NCBI GenBank assembly: GCA_013360585.1
Contig: JABWBH010000046.1
Location: 1 to 45,903 of the forward strand
Direction of reading: 5' to 3'
Source: Phycisphaerae bacterium
GTDB taxonomy: Bacteria > Planctomycetota > Phycisphaerae > UBA1845
Length of the DNA stretch: 45,903 nt
Part shown: positions 1 through 9,337 of the stretch, piece after piece
How the letters are laid out: each line of letters begins with the position of its first letter
How positions within the stretch are numbered: the first letter of the stretch is position 1
Position numbers and translations under genes: made by a program
Notes under the pieces: model-generated
What the model was told of the DNA's origin: nothing
Database searches by the model: none
Seen by the model: the letters and a program-made list of their open reading frames with translations, nothing else

Positions 1-102
1 TGTCCCATGGCGTATCCTTTCGTAAAGGGTGAACTGAAACTCCACCCAGGATACGCCGCCTTTTTCTTCAGGTCATCCACAGGATTTGGTCATAGCTCTG
101 GA

Positions 103-2649
103 ATGAGCCCAATGCAAGACTTCATATCCCAACAAGCGGCTCGCCGTCGTGCGCTGGGCTTGTGCTTTTGCCTGACCCTTGTGTTGGCGCCGGCGCGGGT
201 TCCAGGCCAGTGCCTTGTGCAGACTTTGGTTCCAGGGACGAATCCTTATGGTGAGTTCGGTCAGTGCATCGCCGTGCGGGATTCACTGATGATCGTCGGA
301 GCCTCGGGATACGAGGCCGCCCATGTATTCCGTCGCGAGGGCGACGGTTGGCGGGAGGAGGCGAAGCTGGTCGGCGATTCGCTGCGGGCGTACTACGGTT
401 TCAGCGTCGCCTTGGGCGAGAATCTGGCCGTGGTCGGAGCGCCGCAGGATGACGAGCGGGCCACGAACGCCGGAGCGGTTTACATCTACCGTCGCCTGGA
501 AGACTCCTGGGCCTTGGAAGGCAAGGTGACCGCGCCGGATGCTTCGGCGGGCGATTACTTCGGATACGCCGTGTCGGTGTCAGGGGACCGCCTGGCGATC
601 TGCGCGATCCGCGCGGACATCGACGGCGTCGTCGTTGGGGCTGTCTACGTATTCGAGTTCACGGACGGCGCCTGGTCGATGGTCGAGAAGCTCCTCGGCG
701 AACGCAACGCGGTGTTCGCCTGCGACGTCGTCTTAAACGATGATTTGCTGTTTGTGGGAGAATCTCACGCGGCGGCTCTTGAGGGACGGGTCCGCGTCTA
801 CCGCCGCACCGACTCCGGCTATGTTCTGGAGACGCTGATTGCGCCGTCGTCGAGGCATCGGGTCACCGACTTCGGACATTCCCTGGCCTTCGACGGGGTC
901 CGCCTGGTGGTGGGCGCGCCCAACATGCACCACGGTGACGGCGGCGAAGTGTTCATTTTCGAGTATGACGGCGCGGCGTGGGTGCAGACAGGCGCGGTTA
1001 AACCCCTGGATTCCCAAACCTGGTCGTTGTTCGGAATCCGCGTGGCGCTTCGGGGAGATCGAATCGCCGCGTGCTCCGTCGCTGACGATTCCGTTCGTGA
1101 CGATTACTCAAGCGCGCTCGTTTTCGAATGGCGAAATGGTGAGTGGATTCAGATTGAGGAGATTCATCCCGGCGCGGGTCACTCTTACTCGATGAATGAG
1201 TTTGCGGAGCCGTTTGATTCCGTCGCATTGACCGAGCAGGATTTGCTCTGGGGACAGCCGCGCGTCGATCGCTCCGGACGGTACGGCGTGGTCGCCGTTC
1301 ATCGGATCGGAGCCGTTGAGAAACTCAAGGCTCGTTGCCGCATGCGCCAGGATCCGACCATGATCCGCGTCGTCGCCCGAACGTCGCTGCGTGAAGGCTC
1401 GGCACTTCAGTTTGAGCTGGATGGTGACGTCACGTGTGACGCGACCGTGAACGCGCGAGGCCGGGCGCGCTGTGAGTGGGAGATCGCCGGCGGCGGGGAT
1501 CGCCGGGTGACCATCGTCACCTGCCCCGGCCGGGCCGTTCGCCTGGTATGCGGAGCGAAATCCGGTTGTCAGACTCAGGTGCAACCGGCGTTCGACCGGA
1601 ACAAGGGATTCGGCTATGCCGTTGACGTCAGCGGGGACCTGGCCGTGGTGGCGGTTGAGAGTTGGCTGGATGACGACCGGCGCGGTCCGGGGGTGGTCTA
1701 TCGACACACGGATGGCGAGTGGCGCATGGAGGGATTGCTCGAATACGATCCGTCGGCTCCGGACGGGGCTGCCGCATGGACCGATGGTTTTCAAGTCGCC
1801 GTGGGGATACCCTCGGCACATTCTTCGGCAGGAGCGGTGATTTTGCATGCTCAGGACGCGAATGGCGCTTGGGCGCAGGTTCAGCGCCTTCGTCCCGCCT
1901 TTAGGCGTAACGACGACCGGTTTGGCGCGTCCGTCGACGGCGATGACGAATGGATGATCGTCGGCGCCCCCGGCGAGGACGAATTGGGAGACGGGACCGG
2001 CGCGATCTATGTGTTCCACCGTAGCGGCGAGACCTGGGTGGAGCATCAGAAGCTTGTTGTTCCGCAACTGCCGGCGCGGGCCGGTCTCGGGTCGAATGTG
2101 ACGTACTCCGAAGGGCGTTTCGCCGCTGGCTGCGCGGAGAAGGTCTGCGTGTTCGGGCAAATCAGCGGTGTGTGGGCGTTGACCGCCGAATTATCTACGC
2201 TTGATTTTGACGGCGCGGTCGACACGGCTTTCGGCCAGAGCGTCGCCTTGAGGGGCGACCGGCTGGCGGTAGGCGCGCCGGGCGACGACGATCAAAACGA
2301 GAACGCCGGCGCCGTTTACGTCTTCGAGTTCACCCACGACGCATGGGCGCCGGACGAGAAGATATTCGCAAATCGAGAGGCTGAAGGCCGTAGCGTCGGT
2401 CATATCGTCTCGTTCGTGGACGAGGTGCTTCTGGTCGGTTCTGTTCTCGAACACGGTCGAGGGGCTTTTGTGTTCAGCGAGGAGAAAGACGCCTGGCGGC
2501 AGCTTGCCATCCTGCATGATAACGAGAGCGACGTGATCGGAACGTATGCGATTGCAGGAAACGGTCGCTTCGTCGTCGTCGCTTCTCAACCTCACGGCAT
2601 CCGACACGGGGCGCGGTTCAGCGCGTATGATCTGTGGTGCCCTTTTTGA
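103..2649 (+). CDS. Secreted FG-GAP repeat beta-propeller protein
   Basis: About 848 residues. The ATG at 103 is preferred over the in-frame ATG at 7 because it puts a short basic segment directly before a hydrophobic signal peptide (LGLCFCLTLVLAPARVPG) that ends near a cysteine-containing mature N-terminus. The body is built of repeats of the form FGxxVAxxGDxLxVGAPxDD...GAVYVF, the FG-GAP/integrin-alpha-like blade signature, in two blocks: roughly residues 35-420 and 520-840. A Cys-containing linker of about 90 residues, possibly Ig-like, separates them. Such proteins are exported and often bind Ca2+ or other surface proteins; the ligand cannot be read here. No sorting domain such as PEP-CTERM is visible at the C-terminus. 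The family call is firm and the role is unknown. Confidence 0.85.
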   Translation: MSPMQDFISQQAARRRALGLCFCLTLVLAPARVPGQCLVQTLVPGTNPYGEFGQCIAVRDSLMIVGASGYEAAHVFRREGDGWREEAKLVGDSLRAYYGFSVALGENLAVVGAPQDDERATNAGAVYIYRRLEDSWALEGKVTAPDASAGDYFGYAVSVSGDRLAICAIRADIDGVVVGAVYVFEFTDGAWSMVEKLLGERNAVFACDVVLNDDLLFVGESHAAALEGRVRVYRRTDSGYVLETLIAPSSRHRVTDFGHSLAFDGVRLVVGAPNMHHGDGGEVFIFEYDGAAWVQTGAVKPLDSQTWSLFGIRVALRGDRIAACSVADDSVRDDYSSALVFEWRNGEWIQIEEIHPGAGHSYSMNEFAEPFDSVALTEQDLLWGQPRVDRSGRYGVVAVHRIGAVEKLKARCRMRQDPTMIRVVARTSLREGSALQFELDGDVTCDATVNARGRARCEWEIAGGGDRRVTIVTCPGRAVRLVCGAKSGCQTQVQPAFDRNKGFGYAVDVSGDLAVVAVESWLDDDRRGPGVVYRHTDGEWRMEGLLEYDPSAPDGAAAWTDGFQVAVGIPSAHSSAGAVILHAQDANGAWAQVQRLRPAFRRNDDRFGASVDGDDEWMIVGAPGEDELGDGTGAIYVFHRSGETWVEHQKLVVPQLPARAGLGSNVTYSEGRFAAGCAEKVCVFGQISGVWALTAELSTLDFDGAVDTAFGQSVALRGDRLAVGAPGDDDQNENAGAVYVFEFTHDAWAPDEKIFANREAEGRSVGHIVSFVDEVLLVGSVLEHGRGAFVFSEEKDAWRQLAILHDNESDVIGTYAIAGNGRFVVVASQPHGIRHGARFSAYDLWCPF

Positions 2650-2923
2650 CGCGTGCAGCGGCGGCGAGCATCTCACGGCCGGCTGTGCGAGGCGGACGCC
2701 GGCGGGATCCGGATTGACGCGGAGCTGCCTGGCGCCTTGCCTTGCCTTGCCTTGCGCGGAAAACTGACGCTTTCCCTGGATCATGCGAGGAAACAGTGGT
2801 CGTACGCCTTCCGGATACCGGTGAGCGATCCCTCACGACACCGCGACTCGGCGCGCGCTGATCCAGCGCGGGATGACGTCGCCATCGTGGCCGGGTCGCG
2901 CTCAACCGAGTAATCTCTCTTCC
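2650..2923. other. Intergenic spacer with pentanucleotide repeat and palindrome
   Basis: No convincing gene is present. It holds four perfect tandem copies of CCTTG (2735-2754) and a 7-bp perfect inverted repeat with a 3-nt loop (CGCGCTG-ATC-CAGCGCG, 2854-2870). No T-run follows the hairpin, so it is not a typical intrinsic terminator. Confidence 0.6.
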
Positions 2924-4108
2924 ATGTCCGATGCCACGATTTATGACGCGACGCTCGCCGTTCCCGCCGAGGCGGCGCTGCGCATCCGCTTCGACCGCCA
3001 TGAACTCGCCGGCAGCTTCGGCGACATCGGCACCGATCTGCCGCTGCTGATCGGCATGATCGCGGCGGCCGGTCTGGACGCCGCCAGCGTATTTATCGTC
3101 TTCGGCGTGCTTCAAATTCTGACCGGTCTGCTTTACGGATTACCCATGCCGATGCAGCCGCTGAAGGCGATGGCGGTGCTGGTGATCTCGCAGGGCATCG
3201 CCGGCGAGACGCTTCGCGGCGCGGGACTGGCGATCGGCACCATCATGCTCGTGCTGAGCCTGAGTGGCGCGCTGGAATGGCTGGCCCGGGCCATCCCGCG
3301 CTGCGTGGTCCGCGGCGTGCAGGTCGGTCTGGGGCTTTCCTTGGCGACGCTGGCGCTCAAGCAGTACGTGCCCGCACAGGGAGGGGCCGGTTGGGGTTTA
3401 GCCGCCGGCGGCTTCGTGCTCATGCTGCTTTTGTGGGGGAGTCGGCGTGTGCCCGGGGGGCTGGTGCTGATCGCGCTCGGAGTCGTGTACGCGCTCGTGT
3501 GGCGCGTGGACGCAGCGGCGATCGCGGCGGGCGTGGCGCTGCGGCTGCCGCAGGTCCACGCGCCGGGATGGAGCGACCTCCTGACCGGCGCCGTGGTGCT
3601 GGCGCTGCCTCAGTTGCCGCTCTCGCTTTCGAACTCGCTGATCGCGACCCGCCAAACCGTGGCCGACCTCTTCCCGCAGCGCCCGGTGACGATCCGCAAG
3701 CTCGGACTGACCTACAGCCTCGTGAACCTGATCGCGCCCTGTTTCGGCGGCGTGCCGGTCTGCCACGGCTGCGGAGGTCTGGCGGGACACTACGCCTTCG
3801 GCGCGCGCACCGGCGGCTCGGTGGTGATCTACGGTTCGCTGTACGTCGTGCTCGGGCTGCTCTTCGGCGGCGTTGCGGCCCAGGTGGTCGAGGTTTTCCC
3901 GCTGCCGATCCTCGGAGTCGTGCTGCTGTTCGAGGGGCTGGTGCTCATGCGGCTGCTGGGCGACACGGCGGGCTCGCAGCGTGATCTGACGATCGCGCTG
4001 CTGGTCGCGGTCGTCGCCATGAGCGTGCCGCAGGGCTACGTGGTCGGGCTGCTGATCGGGACGGCCATGTACTACCTCGCCGACCGGCTTCAAGTCCACA
4101 AAGGGTGA
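2924..4108 (+). CDS. MOT1-family molybdate/sulfate transporter-like membrane protein
   Basis: About 394 residues with 10-12 hydrophobic segments. An early motif FGDIGTDLPLLIGM and the later PMPMQPLKAMAV, together with PLSLSNSLIATRQTVADLFP, match the MOT1 branch of SulP-like transporters, which take up molybdate or sulfate across the inner membrane. The conserved PVCHGCGGLAGHYAFGARTGGS segment is also typical. The ATG at 2924 is chosen because the in-frame extension upstream is Pro/Ser-rich and unlike the family. There is no STAS domain, which agrees with MOT1 and argues against classical SulP. No molybdenum-cofactor genes are adjacent, so the substrate is inferred from family only. Confidence 0.8.
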   Translation: MSDATIYDATLAVPAEAALRIRFDRHELAGSFGDIGTDLPLLIGMIAAAGLDAASVFIVFGVLQILTGLLYGLPMPMQPLKAMAVLVISQGIAGETLRGAGLAIGTIMLVLSLSGALEWLARAIPRCVVRGVQVGLGLSLATLALKQYVPAQGGAGWGLAAGGFVLMLLLWGSRRVPGGLVLIALGVVYALVWRVDAAAIAAGVALRLPQVHAPGWSDLLTGAVVLALPQLPLSLSNSLIATRQTVADLFPQRPVTIRKLGLTYSLVNLIAPCFGGVPVCHGCGGLAGHYAFGARTGGSVVIYGSLYVVLGLLFGGVAAQVVEVFPLPILGVVLLFEGLVLMRLLGDTAGSQRDLTIALLVAVVAMSVPQGYVVGLLIGTAMYYLADRLQVHKG

Positions 4109-4269
4109 GGGAACGTACTTCTAATCCGCAGCCCGATTTCTGTGGTCGCGCGTCGCCAGGTGCAGGACAAAACCCGTTCCGGTCGCCGACTTCAACGGGC
4201 GTGCGGATTCGCCGTCCTCCGCGGACTCCGTGGAGTAAGGGGACGCCCCGTGCGGAGGTTCCTCCTGCG

Positions 4270-4881
4270 TCAGCCCGTCTTCGGCATGCGTTCGAGGATG
4301 CTGTCGCCCAGGCCGTACTCGATCGCTTCCCTGGCGGAGAGCCACTTGTTGCGGTCGCAGTCCTTCTGCACCTTGTCGTACGGCTGACCGCTGCGGATGG
4401 AGAGGATGTCGTAGAGGAGTTTCCGCAGGCGGATGATTTCCTCGGACTCGATGGCGAGGTCGGTGGCGCTGCCCTCCATGATGCCGCCCAGGAGCGGCTG
4501 ATGCAGCAGGACGCGCGAGTTCGGAAGGACGTAACGCTTGCCCTTGGTCCCGCCGCAGAAGATGACCGCGCCCATGCTGGCGGCCATGCCGATGCAGTAG
4601 GTGGCCACGTCGCAGCGCAGGTACTGCATCGTGTCGTAGATCGCCAGTCCCGCCGAGACCGACCCGCCCGGGCTGTTGATGTACAAATGCACATCGGCCT
4701 TGGGGTCTTCGTTGGAGAGGAACAGCATCTGGGCGATGATGAGGTTGGCGTGCTCGTCGTCGATGCCTCCGGTGAGGAAGACGATGCGGTCCTTCAGCAG
4801 GCGCGAGAAGATGTCCATCTCGCGGTCGCCGCGGCCGCTGGACTCGATGACGAAGGGTACGCGCTGATTCAGTACGGTCAT
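4270..4881 (-). CDS. clpP: ATP-dependent Clp protease proteolytic subunit (first of two)
   Basis: 203 residues from the ATG at 4881. A longer in-frame start at 4974 exists, but its extra 31 residues do not resemble ClpP. The serine-protease triad is visible: Ser102 in GMAASMGA, His127 in LLHQPL and Asp176 in CDRNKW. The oligomerisation and handle segments (YINSPGGSVSAGLAIYDTMQ) are normal. ClpP forms the degradation chamber used by ClpX or ClpA/C unfoldases. It lies last in a minus-strand run tig, clpP, clpP, but 249 nt separate it from the upstream clpP, so it may have its own promoter. No clpX is present in the window. Confidence 0.95.
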   Translation of the reverse strand: MTVLNQRVPFVIESSGRGDREMDIFSRLLKDRIVFLTGGIDDEHANLIIAQMLFLSNEDPKADVHLYINSPGGSVSAGLAIYDTMQYLRCDVATYCIGMAASMGAVIFCGGTKGKRYVLPNSRVLLHQPLLGGIMEGSATDLAIESEEIIRLRKLLYDILSIRSGQPYDKVQKDCDRNKWLSAREAIEYGLGDSILERMPKTG

Positions 4882-5130
4882 GGTCACACCTGCGGGTTTG
4901 TGAAACGGGTTTCGGGGATCGAATCCTCGGATCCTCGGATTGTCCTGATGTCGTGGGTGTCGCTCATCGTGCATCGTTCGTCGTGTGCGTCGCCGAACGT
5001 GGATCGGGAAACTCGTCCTCGCTCGCCGCGACAGGGCGTCGCCGCGACGCCGTCGTCACCTTCCGATCCTTGATGCATCGACGTCTCCGGTTCTCGCTTT
5101 CGACGCATCGACGTTCAACGTTCGGCATTT

Positions 5131-5748
5131 CTACTTTTTCTTCCCGTCCGTCGGGTTGGTGAGGATCTCATCGACGATGCCGTAATCCCGCGCCTCCTCG
5201 GCCGACATGTATCGGTCACGTTCGGTCTCGTCCGCCACCTTCTCGAGCGGTTGACCGGTGTGCCGCGAGACGAGTTCGTTGAGGCGGCGCTTGTCGCGGA
5301 GGATTTCCTCGGCCTGGATGCGGATGTCCTCGGCCTGCCCGCCGATGCCGCCGTAGGGCTGATGCAGCATGACCTTGGCGTTGGGGAGGATGAAGCGCTT
5401 TCCCTTGGTTCCGGCCATCAGGACGATCGCGGCGCCGCTGGCGGCCTCGCCGATGCAGTAGGTCGCGACGTTGCAGCCCATGAAACGGATCGTGTCGTAG
5501 ATCGCCAGCGTCTGCGTCACCAGTCCGCCGGGGGAGTTGATGTAAATGTTGACGTCCTGATCCTTCTTGATGGACTGAAGATACAGCAGACGCATGATGA
5601 CGACGCCGGCGGTGCGCTCCGTGATCGGACCGGCCAGAAAGATGATCCGGTTCTCCAGGAGCATGTCCTCGATGGACATCTCCCGCGTCCGCTGATACGG
5701 CGGATATTGCAGCAGCGGCTGCACCGGCGGATGCCAGATTTCGTGCAT
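5131..5748 (-). CDS. clpP: ATP-dependent Clp protease proteolytic subunit (second paralogue)
   Basis: 205 residues. The triad is intact: Ser104 in GEAASGAA, His129 in MLHQPY and Asp178 in ERDRYMSAEEA. It differs clearly from the neighbouring ClpP, including a Gly-Ala-Ala after the nucleophile where most have Met-Gly-Ala, so the two are old paralogues and not a fresh duplication. Co-occurrence of two ClpPs allows homomeric or mixed tetradecamers; which one forms cannot be told from sequence. It follows tig with a gap of about 100 nt, consistent with one transcript coupling folding at the ribosome with degradation. The C-terminal Lys-rich tail (DGKKK) is short. Confidence 0.95.
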   Translation of the reverse strand: MHEIWHPPVQPLLQYPPYQRTREMSIEDMLLENRIIFLAGPITERTAGVVIMRLLYLQSIKKDQDVNIYINSPGGLVTQTLAIYDTIRFMGCNVATYCIGEAASGAAIVLMAGTKGKRFILPNAKVMLHQPYGGIGGQAEDIRIQAEEILRDKRRLNELVSRHTGQPLEKVADETERDRYMSAEEARDYGIVDEILTNPTDGKKK

Positions 5749-5849
5749 GTTGGGTGTCCTCCTGTTGCTTTGTCGGCGTTCGCTGCGGCGAACCCCGGTT
5801 CGCGTCCCTTCGACGGTGGTATTGAGGCGTTCCGCGGAACGTCCGGAGC

Positions 5850-7373
5850 TTATCCGGACGCTTCCTGAAGGTTCGCCTTCTCAAGGAGCCGGTCGGCGAT
5901 CTTCGCGTCGCGCAACTGCATCGCCAGAAGATAAATACCATCGTTGCGGCTCAGATCGTCGCGCACGCGGTCGAAGCGCCGATTCTGCCGGGCGGCGATG
6001 TCCGCGATCGCCCCGTTGATTTCATCTTCCCCGACCTCGATCTCCCACTGCTTGGCGATTTTGTCGAAGACGAACGCGAGCTTCAAATCTCGCACGGCCT
6101 GATCCTGCGCCCGCACGCGCATCTCGTCCATCCGGCGGCGGATCTCCACCTCCGGGAACCCCATCCTCAGCAGTTCGATCGTCCGCCGTGCCAGGACCCG
6201 ATCCGTCTGGCGGATCGACAGCGCCTGCGGCAAATCCATCGGCGTCTTTTCGAGGAGGTAATCCTCGACCTGCTTGCGGCGCGAGGCCTGCGCCGCGTCG
6301 TCCGCCTCCGCCTGGAGCGTCTGACGCAGGCGGTCACGCACCTCGGCGGCGCTGTCGAAGCCCCACTCCTTCGCTTTTTCGTCCGTCAGCGGCGGAACGA
6401 TCAGGCGCTTGATCTCGCGGATCACGGTCTCGACCGTTGCCGGCTTTCCGCGAAGGTCAGGCCGGTCGTAATCCTCAGGAATCACGGCCTCGACCGACGC
6501 CGTGTCGCCCTGCCGCTTGCCGACGATCGCCTCGCCGAAGGTCGGCAGGGCGATGCCTTTCACCACGGTGGAGCGGGCGGGTACGTCGAAATTGTCGAGG
6601 GATTCGAGAATCTCGTCTCCGCTGCGGATCTTCAGGTCCACATAAAGCAGGTCATCCGCCTCGACCGGACCGCCCTCGACCGGTTCAAACGTACCGAAGC
6701 GCATCAAGCGCCGGCGCAGCTCCACGTCCACGTCTTCGTCACGGACTTCGATCTTCGGCTGGGTGATCGGAATGCCGTCCAGCTCGGGCAGCTCGAAGTC
6801 AGGGCGGACCTCGACCTCGCAGGTGTACTCGAGCGGCCCTTCGCGCGGGAGCTTGATCGCATCGAGGGCCTGCTCGACATCGACGAGCTTCTCGACCTTC
6901 TGCCGCCGCGAGACGCCCGCGTCGTCGATCCGCTCCTCCTCGACCTCGATCTGCACCAGCGGGTCGCCGATCGGATCGAGCTTCTCATTTTCGGTCGCAG
7001 CCATGAAAGACGCGCCGATGAACTGGCTGACGACCTGCTCGCCGACCTCGGGGGCGAAGCGCTTCTCGACGAGGATCATCGGGGCCCGTCCGCGCCGGAA
7101 ACCGGGGATGACCGCGTCGCGCTGAAACTCCTTGAGCTGGTCGCGCATCCGCTCTTCGAGAATCTCGCGGGGCACGCCGATCTTCATGCGGTAACGAAGC
7201 GGACCGACCAGCTCCCGAGAGACCTGAATCGCCTCCTTCAGGCGGGTCATGAACGCCTCCTGCTCGGAGGGTTCCACCGCGCCGGCGTCCGGCGTTTCCC
7301 CTGCCTCGGTCTCCTGCAAAGCGGTCGCCGCCTCGTCTCGAGGGTCCGTCGATCCTGTCACGTCATCTGGCAT
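5850..7373 (-). CDS. tig: Trigger factor, ribosome-associated chaperone and prolyl isomerase
   Basis: 507 residues against about 430 in the usual protein; the excess is largely an acidic N-terminal extension of about 40 residues. The ribosome-docking motif appears as GFRRGRAP, where GFRxGxxP is typical. An FKBP-type PPIase domain follows (region ADDLLYVDLKIRSGDE to the RPDLRGKPATVE segment), then a helical C-terminal chaperone domain. A GGAGA-type ribosome binding site lies about 10 nt before the ATG at 7373; the ATG 41 codons further in would give a family-length start and cannot be excluded. It heads the tig-clpP-clpP cluster, a common bacterial order. Confidence 0.93.
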   Translation of the reverse strand: MPDDVTGSTDPRDEAATALQETEAGETPDAGAVEPSEQEAFMTRLKEAIQVSRELVGPLRYRMKIGVPREILEERMRDQLKEFQRDAVIPGFRRGRAPMILVEKRFAPEVGEQVVSQFIGASFMAATENEKLDPIGDPLVQIEVEEERIDDAGVSRRQKVEKLVDVEQALDAIKLPREGPLEYTCEVEVRPDFELPELDGIPITQPKIEVRDEDVDVELRRRLMRFGTFEPVEGGPVEADDLLYVDLKIRSGDEILESLDNFDVPARSTVVKGIALPTFGEAIVGKRQGDTASVEAVIPEDYDRPDLRGKPATVETVIREIKRLIVPPLTDEKAKEWGFDSAAEVRDRLRQTLQAEADDAAQASRRKQVEDYLLEKTPMDLPQALSIRQTDRVLARRTIELLRMGFPEVEIRRRMDEMRVRAQDQAVRDLKLAFVFDKIAKQWEIEVGEDEINGAIADIAARQNRRFDRVRDDLSRNDGIYLLAMQLRDAKIADRLLEKANLQEASG

Positions 7374-7581
7374 GTTGCCCCGCTCTCCTGCGCGTACGAT
7401 TCCTGGTCTGGCTGCACCGGCGACCGGCCCGGCGGCGCCTCGTTGGCGCCCGGCGGTCGAGAACGCGGCAGAATACGAGACAACCGGACGCGGGGCAACT
7501 CGCGGCGAGCGCCCGCAGACGGAGAGAAATCAAGGCGATCGCCCGTCGAAACCTCCGCCCACCCGGTCCGGGCGGCACACG

Positions 7582-8190
7582 TTACCGGCGGGCGGACGAC
7601 GTTCCGGAGCTTGTCCTGGACCGGGCGGGTTTCGCCGCCGCCTTAGGGGTCGCCGGTTTCCTGGCGCCTGACTTGGCGGGCGGCGTGCGGGCAGGGGAGG
7701 CTTTCGTTCCGGTTTCGGACTTCTTACGCTGCTTGCCCATGTCGCGGATCGCCGACTCGTAGTACGCGATGAACTCCTTCATCGGCACACGGGCGATCGC
7801 CCGCCCGATCACGTCCAGCGGGGCGTCCTCGATCCGCTTGAACCGGATGCAGGCCTTGCCCATGTCCAGCTTCTTTCCGGTCTTCGCCCACTCCTCCTGA
7901 AAGCGCTTCAGGTGGTTCTCGCTGCCGTAAAGGGAGGTGATGTAGATCGACAGGTAGTTCTTCTGCGACGCGATGCCCGCGAAGGGCAGCGGCTGCTTCG
8001 GGTCGCAGTGATACCCCGCGGGGTAAAGGCGGTGCGGCACGTAGTACCCGATCATGCCGTATTGCATTCCTTCCTCGAAACCCTTGTCGAGGTTCTTGCG
8101 GAACACGGAGCGCAGCTTCTCCACCGCGTCGCGGCGGTCCGGTGGAAGTTGTGAGATGTATTCGGCGACCGTCGCGGCCTTGCTGGTCAT
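7582..8190 (-). CDS. DUF1801 (YdhG-like) protein with basic C-terminal tail
   Basis: 202 residues from the ATG at 8190. The N-terminal 140 residues match the DUF1801/YdhG-like fold: TVAEYISQLPPDRR, then GMIGYYVPHRLYP, QKNYLSIYI and a LDMGKACIRFKRIEDAPLD stretch. The last 60 residues are low-complexity Lys/Ala/Pro/Ser, resembling a histone-H1-like tail that may bind nucleic acid; that is inference. The fold is related to frataxin-like proteins, but no biochemical role is established. The longer in-frame start at 8325 adds an Arg/Glu-rich leader that looks non-coding. Confidence 0.8.
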   Translation of the reverse strand: MTSKAATVAEYISQLPPDRRDAVEKLRSVFRKNLDKGFEEGMQYGMIGYYVPHRLYPAGYHCDPKQPLPFAGIASQKNYLSIYITSLYGSENHLKRFQEEWAKTGKKLDMGKACIRFKRIEDAPLDVIGRAIARVPMKEFIAYYESAIRDMGKQRKKSETGTKASPARTPPAKSGARKPATPKAAAKPARSRTSSGTSSARR

Positions 8191-8412
8191 GTGATGACTC
8201 CTGCTTCGCGTTTCTCTTCTGACGCGCGGCGCTTCTTCCCCGGCGGGTTGTTCGACCGGACTGCCGAACCCCGCGCTATCGTAACGTGCCTCGTCCGGTT
8301 CCGCGACGGTCTGCGCCGTGCGCATCCGGCGTCCGTGGGGTGACGCCGGGTCGGCGGAGAAACCGTCGGACCTCCGTTTGAACCCGCCGCCAGCGAGACC
8401 CGACCCCGCGGG

Positions 8413-9174
8413 CTAACCCGCCGCGTCGCGCTCGATCCGGATCGGAGCCGCGAGGGCGATGGCGGAGATCGCAATGCCGCCGTTGCGGATGACCGTGAAG
8501 TCCTCGTTCTGATGCGTCTCGCGGTCCCAGTAATACGCGCCGTAACGGAACTCGGTCGTGCGGCCGTCCGGGTGATCGACGCGCTCGAAGTCGAGGGGCA
8601 TCGGCACGATCGAGGCGGGGACGAAGTGAAGGCGGGAGCGGAAATCCTCCGGGATGACGGGAGGAAGGTTGACGCTCCAGAAACCGGGGCAGGGCAGGCG
8701 CCTCTCTCGCAGGAGACCCACGAGATGCGCGGCGACCCGCGACGCGGCGGACCAGTTCAGCGACTGTCCGTTGCGGACGGCGTGGGACAGGGCGATGGAA
8801 GGTAGTCCGAGGATTGCGCCCTCGCGGGCGGCGGCGACGGTCCCGGAGTAGTAGACGTCAACCCCGGCGTTGGCGCCCCGGTTAATGCCGGAAAGCACAA
8901 GATCCGGTCGCCGGGGGAGGATCTCGACCGCCGCAAGACGGACGCAATCGGCGGGCGTCCCCGTTACGGTGAAAACTTCGCCGAAGGGTTCGTGCCGGAT
9001 GCGCTCAACCACGATGCTCTCATGCATCGTGATCATGTGGCTGCACGCGGAACGCTCCCGTCGGGGCGCGACGACGCGGACATCGCCCAGGTCGCGGACC
9101 GCCTCAAACAGGGCGACCAGCCCCGGTGCGTCGTAACCGTCGTCGTTGGTGATGAGAATCAGCGGGTCCGACAT
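8413..9174 (-). CDS. surE: 5'/3'-nucleotidase SurE
   Basis: 253 residues. SurE removes phosphate from nucleoside 5'- or 3'-monophosphates and is linked to stationary-phase survival. The metal-binding NDDG is at residues 10-13, and the family blocks VTGTPADCVRLA and LSGINRGANAGVDVYYSGTVAAAREG are complete. The length is standard. It is divergent from the FHA gene, with about 160 nt between the two start codons, and is followed on the same strand by the DUF1801 gene. The pcm, nlpD or rpoS neighbours found in proteobacteria are absent. Confidence 0.95.
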   Translation of the reverse strand: MSDPLILITNDDGYDAPGLVALFEAVRDLGDVRVVAPRRERSACSHMITMHESIVVERIRHEPFGEVFTVTGTPADCVRLAAVEILPRRPDLVLSGINRGANAGVDVYYSGTVAAAREGAILGLPSIALSHAVRNGQSLNWSAASRVAAHLVGLLRERRLPCPGFWSVNLPPVIPEDFRSRLHFVPASIVPMPLDFERVDHPDGRTTEFRYGAYYWDRETHQNEDFTVIRNGGIAISAIALAAPIRIERDAAG

Positions 9175-9337
9175 GCGAAAGTCCGATCAACCCGCCGGTT
9201 GGAGGATGGCGCGGTCCGTGGCGCGAATTGCGCTCGGGGGTTTGCCCCAGCGCGGATGCAATCGTAGGTTTTTCATGGAGCGCAGATGTTACCGTGCGTC
9301 CGCGTTTCGTGCGACCGGTAACCTTGGGAAGTTCGTC

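Noticed and set aside
4915-4945. GGGATCGAATCC-like stretch resembling a tRNA T-arm
   Set aside because: No acceptor stem, D-arm or anticodon arm can be paired around it; it is part of a short TCCTCGGA tandem repeat.
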